Of a stretch of DNA of 64,000 nt, positions 57,340 to 64,000 are shown piece by piece. How positions within the stretch are numbered: position 1 is the first letter of the stretch; each line of letters opens with the position of its first letter. This stretch comes from Holophagales bacterium (lineage in GTDB: Bacteria > Acidobacteriota > Thermoanaerobaculia > UBA5066): positions 62,001 through 126,000 of the forward strand of contig JADKBZ010000007.1 of the NCBI GenBank assembly GCA_016714815.1, read 5' to 3'. The translations under genes and the position numbers were made by a program. The notes below the pieces were generated by a model, which did not search any database, had not been told where the DNA came from, and saw nothing but the letters and a program-made list of their open reading frames with translations.

Positions 57340-58328
57340 GCGCCCGGGAGCGCCCTTTCAAGCACGTCTACGGCCCGGTCCCGTCCCGCCGGCTCGGCCG
57401 GTCCCTCGGCGTCGACCTCGTCCCGTTCAAGACGTGCAGCTACGACTGCGTCTACTGCCAGCTCGGCCGCACGACGACGAAGACGACGGAGAGGAAGGAA
57501 TACGTCCCGGTCGAAGAGGTCCTCTCCGAGCTGCGCGAGAAGCTGGCGGCCGATGAGCCGTGCGACTTCATCGGCCTCGCGGGCTCCGGCGAGCCGACGC
57601 TCCACTCCGGGATCGGAACGCTCATCCGGGCGATCAAGGGATTGACGAAGATCCCGGTCGCCGTCCTGACGAACGGCTCGCTCCTCTGGATGGAGGACGT
57701 GCAGGAGGATCTTCTCGGCGCCGACTTCGTCCTCCCCTCTCTCGACGCAGGCGATGCGCATCTCTTCCAATGGGTCAACCGGCCCGCCGAAGCGATCTCG
57801 TTCGAGCGGATGGTCGACGGCCTCGAGTCGTTCACGAAGCGCTTCCCGGGAGAGGTCTGGCTGGAGGTTCTCCTCCTCGACGGCGTCACGGCCTACCCCG
57901 CCCAGGTGGAGAAGATCGGTGCTCTCGTCCGCCGGATCGGACCGGCACGGGTCCAGCTGAACACGGCCAGCCGGCCGCCCGCCGAGCTGTTCGCCCGGGC
58001 CGTCTCCGAGAGCCGGATGCTCGCGCTGGCGAGCCTCCTGCCGGGCCGGGTGGAGGTCCTGACGGCCCGAGAGGAGGCGGGATCCCATGGCGAATCGGGC
58101 GCGGACCCGAGCGAGCCGGAGATCCTGACGCTCCTCGCCCGGCGGCCCTGCACGGCGTCCGACGTGGCCGTGGGACTCGGCCTTCACGTGACCGAGGCGC
58201 TCAAGCACCTCGAACACCTGTGCGCCGCAGGGACGGTGAAGACCGCCACGACCGACGACAGGACCTTCTACATCGTCACGGAGAGAAGCCCGCGGACGGA
58301 GTCGCCCGCGGAGAGGCACGCAGGATGA
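57336..58328 (+). CDS. Radical SAM protein with C-terminal winged helix
   Basis: A 330-residue protein. CSYDCVYC (C34, C38, C41) binds the radical SAM [4Fe-4S]; VYGPVPSRRLGRSLG and GLAGSGEPTLH are typical of the subfamily linked to MinD/NifX genes. The C-terminal 70 residues look like a small helix-turn-helix (LLARRPCTASDVAVGL). It lies between the two MinD-ferredoxin genes (overlaps on both sides). Substrate unknown; cofactor maturation is plausible. Confidence 0.9.
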   Translation: MSARERPFKHVYGPVPSRRLGRSLGVDLVPFKTCSYDCVYCQLGRTTTKTTERKEYVPVEEVLSELREKLAADEPCDFIGLAGSGEPTLHSGIGTLIRAIKGLTKIPVAVLTNGSLLWMEDVQEDLLGADFVLPSLDAGDAHLFQWVNRPAEAISFERMVDGLESFTKRFPGEVWLEVLLLDGVTAYPAQVEKIGALVRRIGPARVQLNTASRPPAELFARAVSESRMLALASLLPGRVEVLTAREEAGSHGESGADPSEPEILTLLARRPCTASDVAVGLGLHVTEALKHLEHLCAAGTVKTATTDDRTFYIVTERSPRTESPAERHAG

Positions 58329-59197
58329 GGGAGATCGTCGTCATCAGCGGCAAGGGAGGGACGGGCAAGACGAGCCTGACCGCCTCCTTCGCGATCCTCG
58401 CCGACCGTCCGGTCGTCGCCGACTGCGACGTGGACGCGGCCGACCTGCACCTCGTCCTCTCGCCGACGGTCGTCGAGCGGCACGAGTTCCGGAGCGGGCA
58501 CGAAGCGGTCATCCGCGAGGCGGAGTGCCTCGGCTGCGGGATCTGCCTGGAGGAATGCCGGTTCGACGCCGTGAGGCGGATCGAGATGGCCGGAGGGCGC
58601 GCCACGTACTCCGTCGACCCGACGGCGTGCGAGGGGTGCGGCGTCTGCGTCCGCTTCTGCCCGGAGCACGCCATCGACTTCCCCGAGCGGCGCTCCGGCG
58701 AATGGATGGTCTCGGCCACCCGCTGCGGCCCGATGGTCCACGCCCGCCTCGCCACCGCAGCCGGCAACTCCGGCAAGCTCGTCTCGACGGTGAGGCAGGA
58801 GGCGCGCCGGATCGCCGAGGAGAAGGGGCGGCCCCTCGTCCTCGTCGACGGTCCCCCGGGAGTCGGCTGTCCCGTCATCGCGTCGGTCACGGGGGCATCC
58901 CTCGTCCTGGCGGTAACGGAGCCGACCGTCTCCGGGGAACACGACCTCGAGAGAGTCCTCTCCCTCGCGAGGCACTTCGACGTCCCGACGGCGGTCTGCG
59001 TGAACAAGTGGGACCTCGACCCCGGCATGGCGGACCGCATCGAGCAGAGTGCCGTGAAGGCCGGCGCCCGCCTCGCGGGACGCGTCCGCTACGACCGGGG
59101 CGTCACCGCCGCCCAGCTGGAGCGGCGCGCCGTCGTGGAGACGGACGCCCCGAGCGCGGAGGACGTGCGGCGCGTGTGGGAGAACCTCGCCGGGTAG
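58325..59197 (+). CDS. Second MinD/Mrp-type ATPase with ferredoxin insertion
   Basis: A 290-residue paralogue: Walker A GKGGTGKTS (9-17), ferredoxin Cys at 68, 71, 74, 78 and 102, 105, 108, 112, then VDGPPGVGCPVIASVTGA (ATPase motif). It probably forms a heterodimer with the product of 56494-57339. It ends the operon; the 192 bp after it hold only a possible TAGAAT -10 near 59340. Confidence 0.92.
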   Translation: MREIVVISGKGGTGKTSLTASFAILADRPVVADCDVDAADLHLVLSPTVVERHEFRSGHEAVIREAECLGCGICLEECRFDAVRRIEMAGGRATYSVDPTACEGCGVCVRFCPEHAIDFPERRSGEWMVSATRCGPMVHARLATAAGNSGKLVSTVRQEARRIAEEKGRPLVLVDGPPGVGCPVIASVTGASLVLAVTEPTVSGEHDLERVLSLARHFDVPTAVCVNKWDLDPGMADRIEQSAVKAGARLAGRVRYDRGVTAAQLERRAVVETDAPSAEDVRRVWENLAG

Positions 59198-59389
59198 CCG
59201 CGGACAACCTCCCCGCGTGCGAGGCCGCGAAACGAACACGGGGCGGTCCTTCATGCACGGGCGCTCCAGGAGATCGGAGGCTACTGGCTGCGTCTCAACG
59301 TGTCGTGCGCCGAGGTCGTCGTCGTCGACGCCCGGGGCATAGAATGTTCGACCGACTGATCCTGTTCAATGCGACCGGGAGAAGCGGGC

Positions 59390-62300
59390 ATGAAAATCCT
59401 GGCGATCGACGACAACCCGGACAACCTGACGACGTTGCAGGCGGTTCTGTCGGATCGCCTGCCCGAGGCTCGGTTCCTGACGGCCCTCAGCGGCCCGCAA
59501 GGACTCGAGCTGGCCCGGGCCAAAGACCCGGACGTGATCCTGCTCGACATCGTCATGCCAGGACTGGACGGCTACGCCGTCTGCCGCCAGCTAAAGGAAG
59601 ACGATCGCCTGCGGTCCATTCCGGTGCTCTTCCTGACCGCCCACAAGACCGGTCGCGAGGCCCGCGTCAAGGCGCTGGAAGCGGGGGCGGAGGGCTTCCT
59701 ATCCCAGCCGTTCGACGAAGTGGAGCTGAGCGCGCAGATCCAGGCCATGACCAGGATCAAGGCGGCGAACCGGATGCAGCGGCTGGAGAGGGAGGAGCTC
59801 GAGGCCCTCGTGGCCGAGCGCACCCGTGGGCTGGAGCTGGAGCTTGCGGCTCGCAAGCGGGCAGAGGCGGCGCTGCGGGAGAGCGAGGCCTCCGTCAGGA
59901 AAAAGCTCGAGGCCATCGTCGCGCCGGAAGGCGATCTCGGCACGCTGGAGCTGGCGGACATCATCGACACCCAGGCGCTCCAGTCGCTCATGGAGGACTT
60001 CTATCGCGCCACCGGCATGCTGGGGGCCGTCCTCGACACCTCCGGCCGCGTTCTGGTGGCGGTCGGCTGGCAGGACATCTGCACGAAGTTCCACAGGTGT
60101 CATCCCGACACGCTCAGGAACTGCACCGAAAGTGACACGGTCCTCACCCAGGGCGTGCCGCCCGGGACCTTCAGGGCTTACCACTGCAAGAACCACCTGT
60201 GGGACATGGTCACACCCCTCCTGATCGGGGACCGGCACGTCGGCAACGTCTTCATCGGGCAGTTCTTCTACGAGGGCGAGAAGCCGGACCGGGAGCTGTT
60301 CCGGGAAGCGGCCCGACGCCACGGATTCGACGAGACCGAGTACCTCGCCGCGCTCGACCGCGTTCCCCGTTTCAGCCGGGAGGCCGCGCAGGCCTGCATG
60401 CAGTTCTACGTCGATCTCGCCGGGATCATCGCGAGGCTGGGCTACGGCGCGATCCAGCAGTCCCGCATGCTGACCGAGCGCAAGCGAGCGGAAGAGGCGC
60501 TGCGCCTGAAGGACGTCGTGTTCCGATCTTCGATCGCCGCCAACAGCATCGCCGACACCCGGGGCCGGATCACCGCAGCCAATGACGCCTTCCTCGACAC
60601 CTGGGGATACGAGAGCGAGGACGACGTCCTCGGCCGGCCCATCGGGGGGTTCTTCCAGAACGAGGCCGAGGCCGTCGCCGTCTTGAAGGCGCTCGACACC
60701 ACGGGCGAGTGGGCGGGCGAGTATGTGGCGAGGCGAAAGGATGGCTCGACCTTCGTGGCGATGAGCCTCGCGACGGTCCTGCGCAACGAGGCGAACGAGG
60801 TGGTCGGCTACCAGTCCTCGGTCGCCGACGTCTCCGAGCGCAAGCGAGCGGAGCGCGAGGCTGCCGTCCGCGCCGTCGTCACCGAGCTCTTCCGCCAAGG
60901 GGCGCCCCTGGAGACGACCTGCCAGAGGATCACGGAGAGCCTGGTGGCCACCCTCGAGTTCCCGATCGCCGCCATCGAGCTCCATGACGTTCAGCAGGGC
61001 GAGATGGTCTTCCTGGGGGTGGCGGGCGTGCCCGAGCTGCGTGCGGGAGAGCGCATACCGGCGCATCAGACCCTCTCGGGTGCCGTGGCGACGACCGGCG
61101 AGGTCCTCTGCGAGACCCGGGCCGGGCAACGACCGGAGCCTCGGTTCGAGACGCTCCGGCAGCTGGAGCTCGAGACCTTCGTGGGCGTGCCGTTGCGGGT
61201 CGACGAGGAGGTGCTCGGGACACTGGTGCTGGCCGACCGACGCTCGCGGGAGGACGCGTCTCTCTGGGTTCCGGCCCTGCAGGCGATCGCCGTACAGCTG
61301 ACCCTGGAGATGAAACGCAGGCGGGCGGAGGAGGCGCTTCGCGAGAGCGAGGAGAAGCACCGCCTGTTGATCGAGCACAGCCACGACATCATCTACACGA
61401 TCGACTCGGCAGGAGTCCTGACCTTCGTCTCCCAGGCCTGGACCACGCTGCTGGGACACCCGGTCTCTCGGGTCGTCGGGCGCGGCTTCGACTCTTTCGT
61501 CCATCCGGAGAACGTGCCCGCTTGCCGGCTCTGGCTGCAGAGGGTGATCGAGACGGGACAGCGGCAGGCGGGCATCGAATACCGCGTGCGGCACGACGAC
61601 GGGACCTGGCGCTGGCACACCTCGAGCGCGGTGCCGTTGAAGGGCGAGGCGGGTGCGATCGCCGGCTTCGAGGGCATCGCCAGGGACATCACCGAGCGCA
61701 AACTGGCCGAGGAGGCGGTGAACCGCGAGCAGGCTTTCAGCAAGGCCGTTGTCGAGAGCATCCCCGGCGCCTTCTACGTGCTCGATGAGCGCGGTCGGTA
61801 TGCGAGATGGAACGCCTATCAACGCGAGGAGATCATCGGCAGGCCGGAGGGGGAGATCGCCGGCTTCAGCGCGCTCGAGACGATTCACCCGGAGGACCGC
61901 GAACGGGTCCAGGAGCGAATCGTCAACGTGATGAAGAACGGGGCGGACGAGACCGTGGAAGGCCGGGTTCTCCTGCGCGGGGGGCCAGGCTTCCGCTGGC
62001 TCCTGATGACGGGCAGGCGGATGCTCGTCAACGGCCATCCGTTCCTCGTGGGCATCGGCGTCGACATCACCGAGCGCAAGGAGGCGGAGGCGGCGGTGCG
62101 GGAGAGCCGCCAGAGGCTCGAATTCGCGTTGCAGGGCGGCAATCTCGGCGTATGGGACTGGTTTCCTGAGACCGGCGCAGTCACGTATGGCGATACCTGG
62201 GCTGATCTGCTGGGATACCGGCCCGAGGAGATCGAGCCCACCGTGGACTTCTTCAGACAGCATGTTCACCCTGACGACCTGCCGGCCGTCCTCGAGCGTT

Positions 62301-63037
62301 TGACGGACCATGTCGAGGGGCGTCTGCCGGAATACCGGTCCGAGCACAGGCTTCGCACCAGGTCCGGCAGCTGGAAGTGGGTCCTGGACTGCGGCAGGAT
62401 CGCCGACACGGACGAGGATGGTCGGGTCGTGCGAGTCACCGGGGTCGTTTCCGACGTTTCGAAGCGCAAACAGGCCGAGGAGGCGCGTCAGAAGTTCGTC
62501 CTGCTCGCCGACAGCAGCAGCGAGTTCATCGGCATCTGCGATCTCGACCTGACGCCGGTCTACGTGAACCCCGCCGGAATTCGCATGGTCGGGCTTTCCG
62601 ATCTGACAACCGCCTGCCGCCTCAAGGTGCAGGACTATTTCTTTCCCGAGGACCAACGGTTCATCCAGGACGAGTTCTTCCCGCGCGTGCTGCGCGAGGG
62701 CCACGGCACCGTGGAGATCCGGTTGCGCAACTTCCAGACCGGCGAGCCGATCTGGATGGTCTACTACCTCTTCCACCTGCGCGACGCCAGCGGCGCGCTC
62801 GTCGGCTGGGCCACCGTCAGCCGCGACATCACCGACCGAAAACGGGCCGAGGCGAAGGTCCAGCAGCAGCTCGACGAGCTGCTCCGATGGCAGGCGGTGA
62901 TGCTGGACCGGGAGGACCGCGTCCGGGCACTCAAGCGCGAGGTCAACGACCTGAGCCGCCGCCTCGGCGGGCCAGCTCGGTATCCGAGCCAGGAGGCGGG
63001 AGCCGCGAGCTCCGGGGTCGCGAATGAGAAGCCCTGA
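59390..63037 (+). CDS. Multi-domain sensor: receiver, PocR, PAS and GAF domains, no kinase
   Basis: A 1215-residue protein. The receiver domain (1-120) has D7-D8 and phosphoacceptor D53 (LLDIVMPG), but the conserved Lys is Gln (SQPF, 106). A PocR ligand-binding domain follows (about 190-355, Cys-rich CTKFHRCHPDTLRNC). Then come PAS (about 375-500), GAF (about 505-650) and four further PAS domains (about 655-1150), each ending in ERKxAE. A short coiled coil ends it. No histidine kinase or output domain is present. The next gene, CheR, overlaps by 14 bp, so the sensor may work with a methyl-transfer or downstream sensor partner. Confidence 0.9.
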   Translation: MKILAIDDNPDNLTTLQAVLSDRLPEARFLTALSGPQGLELARAKDPDVILLDIVMPGLDGYAVCRQLKEDDRLRSIPVLFLTAHKTGREARVKALEAGAEGFLSQPFDEVELSAQIQAMTRIKAANRMQRLEREELEALVAERTRGLELELAARKRAEAALRESEASVRKKLEAIVAPEGDLGTLELADIIDTQALQSLMEDFYRATGMLGAVLDTSGRVLVAVGWQDICTKFHRCHPDTLRNCTESDTVLTQGVPPGTFRAYHCKNHLWDMVTPLLIGDRHVGNVFIGQFFYEGEKPDRELFREAARRHGFDETEYLAALDRVPRFSREAAQACMQFYVDLAGIIARLGYGAIQQSRMLTERKRAEEALRLKDVVFRSSIAANSIADTRGRITAANDAFLDTWGYESEDDVLGRPIGGFFQNEAEAVAVLKALDTTGEWAGEYVARRKDGSTFVAMSLATVLRNEANEVVGYQSSVADVSERKRAEREAAVRAVVTELFRQGAPLETTCQRITESLVATLEFPIAAIELHDVQQGEMVFLGVAGVPELRAGERIPAHQTLSGAVATTGEVLCETRAGQRPEPRFETLRQLELETFVGVPLRVDEEVLGTLVLADRRSREDASLWVPALQAIAVQLTLEMKRRRAEEALRESEEKHRLLIEHSHDIIYTIDSAGVLTFVSQAWTTLLGHPVSRVVGRGFDSFVHPENVPACRLWLQRVIETGQRQAGIEYRVRHDDGTWRWHTSSAVPLKGEAGAIAGFEGIARDITERKLAEEAVNREQAFSKAVVESIPGAFYVLDERGRYARWNAYQREEIIGRPEGEIAGFSALETIHPEDRERVQERIVNVMKNGADETVEGRVLLRGGPGFRWLLMTGRRMLVNGHPFLVGIGVDITERKEAEAAVRESRQRLEFALQGGNLGVWDWFPETGAVTYGDTWADLLGYRPEEIEPTVDFFRQHVHPDDLPAVLERLTDHVEGRLPEYRSEHRLRTRSGSWKWVLDCGRIADTDEDGRVVRVTGVVSDVSKRKQAEEARQKFVLLADSSSEFIGICDLDLTPVYVNPAGIRMVGLSDLTTACRLKVQDYFFPEDQRFIQDEFFPRVLREGHGTVEIRLRNFQTGEPIWMVYYLFHLRDASGALVGWATVSRDITDRKRAEAKVQQQLDELLRWQAVMLDREDRVRALKREVNDLSRRLGGPARYPSQEAGAASSGVANEKP

Positions 63038-63878
63038 ACCCGACCTGCCGGCGAAGGGCCTCCTCACGGAGCTCGTCACCGTGCTCGGTCCGGAACGGAG
63101 CGGGAACCTTTCGTCCTTCGACGAGGCCTTCCTCCACCGGTCCGTGGAGACGCGCCGGGTCGCCGTGGGCGAGCCGGATGCGGTCCGGTATCTCGGGCGG
63201 CTGCGCGACGATCCCCATGAGGCCGAGGCGTTTCTCTCGTCTCTCCACGTCAGCTACAGCGAGTTCTTTCGCAACCCGCTCACTTTCGCGGTGCTCGAGC
63301 AGATCGTCCTGCCACGGCTCCTCGGCGAGGTCGAAGGTGAGGGGAGGCCCGAGGTGCGCGTCTGGTCGGCGGGCTGCGCCGGCGGCGAGGAGCCCTTCTC
63401 CGTCGCCATCCTGCTCGACGAGCTGATCGCCTCGCGGGGGCGGGAGCCGCGCTACCGCGTCTTCGCCACCGACCTGCGGGAGGCCGGACTCGCCGCGGCG
63501 TGCTCCGGGGTTTTCGGCACCTCGGCGTTGCGGAACGTCCGGCAACGGCACCTCGAGAGCTGCTTCACCCGCACGGGCGAATCCTACGTGGTCAGCCCGC
63601 GACTGCGCGCCCGGGTCGATTTCTCCGTCCACGACCTTCTGAACCCGGGCACTTCCTGCCCGCCGGCGAGCATCTACGGTGCTTTCGACCTCGTCCTCTG
63701 CTGCAACCTGCTTCTCTACTACCGCCAGGAGATGAGGAGGCTCGTCCTCGACAGGCTGTACGGATGCCTGGCTCCGGGCGGGTATCTCGTAACCGGCGAG
63801 ACCGAGCGCGCGATGGTCGATCCGATCGGTGGCTTCACCCCGGTCATGTCGCAGGCCGCCGTGTTTCGGAAGGGGTAG
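63024..63878 (+). CDS. cheR: CheR-type protein glutamate methyltransferase
   Basis: A 284-residue protein with the CheR N-terminal helical domain (1-80, VSYSEFFRNPLTF), SAM motif VWSAGCAGGEEPFSVAI, YRVFATDL and LCCNLLLYY. CheR methylates receptors of chemotaxis-like pathways. No CheB is nearby in the window. It overlaps the sensor gene and precedes a membrane sensor. Confidence 0.92.
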   Translation: MRSPEPDLPAKGLLTELVTVLGPERSGNLSSFDEAFLHRSVETRRVAVGEPDAVRYLGRLRDDPHEAEAFLSSLHVSYSEFFRNPLTFAVLEQIVLPRLLGEVEGEGRPEVRVWSAGCAGGEEPFSVAILLDELIASRGREPRYRVFATDLREAGLAAACSGVFGTSALRNVRQRHLESCFTRTGESYVVSPRLRARVDFSVHDLLNPGTSCPPASIYGAFDLVLCCNLLLYYRQEMRRLVLDRLYGCLAPGGYLVTGETERAMVDPIGGFTPVMSQAAVFRKG

Positions 63879-63881
63879 TCC

Positions 63882-64000
63882 ATGAAGCTCGAGAACCTGG
63901 GGATCGGGACGCAGCTGCGCATCGGGCTCGGCGCAATCCTGGCGTTCGTCCTGGCGCTCGGCGCGCTCGCCTGGGTGCAGACCGGGCTGGTGTGGGAGGC
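63882..64000 (+). CDS. Start of a membrane sensor (histidine kinase or chemoreceptor), partial
   Basis: The first 39 codons encode MKLENLGIGTQLRIGLGAI followed by one transmembrane helix and WVQTGLVWE, typical of the N-terminus of methyl-accepting or hybrid kinase sensors. It is cut by the window end. It follows cheR by 3 bp and is probably the CheR substrate. Confidence 0.7.
   Translation, partial: MKLENLGIGTQLRIGLGAILAFVLALGALAWVQTGLVWE

Noticed and set aside
54929..59197. Nitrogenase gene cluster
   Set aside because: NifX-like and MinD-like genes are present but no nifHDK, nifE or nifN; the set matches orange-protein clusters.

Overview
The window is about 70 percent GC and gene-dense. 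It looks like a chromosome segment of a respiring, anaerobic or microaerophilic Gram-negative bacterium. The gene content (multihaem cytochromes, an MtrB/PioB-type porin, cytochrome bd, an orange-protein-type cluster, a PocR/PAS sensor, Ser/Thr kinases) and the protein style fit Acidobacteriota best, but that placement is inference. No rRNA, tRNA, CRISPR array or complete insertion sequence was seen.

Layout. (1) 0.1-3.2 kb: a decahaem cytochrome and an outer-membrane barrel partner, an extracellular electron-transfer module. The barrel gene is interrupted by one in-frame TGA followed by a plausible bacterial SECIS. (2) 3.3-19.5 kb, minus strand: ten tightly packed genes, in transcription order Ser/Thr kinase, beta-propeller, TPR protein with J-like domain, FHA protein, small J-like protein, GrpE, DnaK, pseudokinase-TPR, TPR-membrane protein, Clp ATPase. 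Most junctions are ATGA or GTGA overlaps. (3) 19.8-25.0 kb: OmpA-like protein, then octahaem cytochrome, cytochrome b and two YeeE/YedE transporters. (4) 25.2-26.6 kb: FadL-like porin and a gene remnant. (5) 26.6-31.5 kb: NikR, TonB receptor and an ECF transporter, probably nickel uptake. (6) 31.6-36.3 kb: CoA-disulfide-reductase-like flavoprotein, NifX-like protein, NifS/IscU pair, thioesterase, methyltransferase. (7) 36.4-42.1 kb: an ABC exporter, thioredoxin, TauE/SafE and two NosL proteins, probably copper or thiol handling. (8) 42.1-45.8 kb: DUF134 regulator, cydAB, YedF. (9) 45.9-51.7 kb: envelope thiol and secreted proteins, one gene frameshifted. (10) 51.7-53.3 kb: DUF364 protein and a peroxiredoxin whose peroxidatic residue is encoded by TGA. 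(11) 53.4-59.2 kb: sigma-54 activator and a cluster like the orange-protein operons of Desulfovibrio. (12) 59.4 kb to the end: large PAS/GAF/PocR sensor, CheR and the start of a membrane sensor.

Three points stand out. The window appears to encode two selenoproteins, a peroxiredoxin (strong case) and an MtrB-type porin (new for that family as far as I know), alongside a YedF selenium-metabolism protein. The chaperone operon pairs an intact DnaK, GrpE and ClpC-like ATPase with a kinase, a pseudokinase, a degenerate FHA domain and two J-like domains lacking HPD, which suggests a dedicated, phospho-regulated protein quality-control machine. Three intergenic regions share a CATATG-centred motif, a possible small redox regulon.
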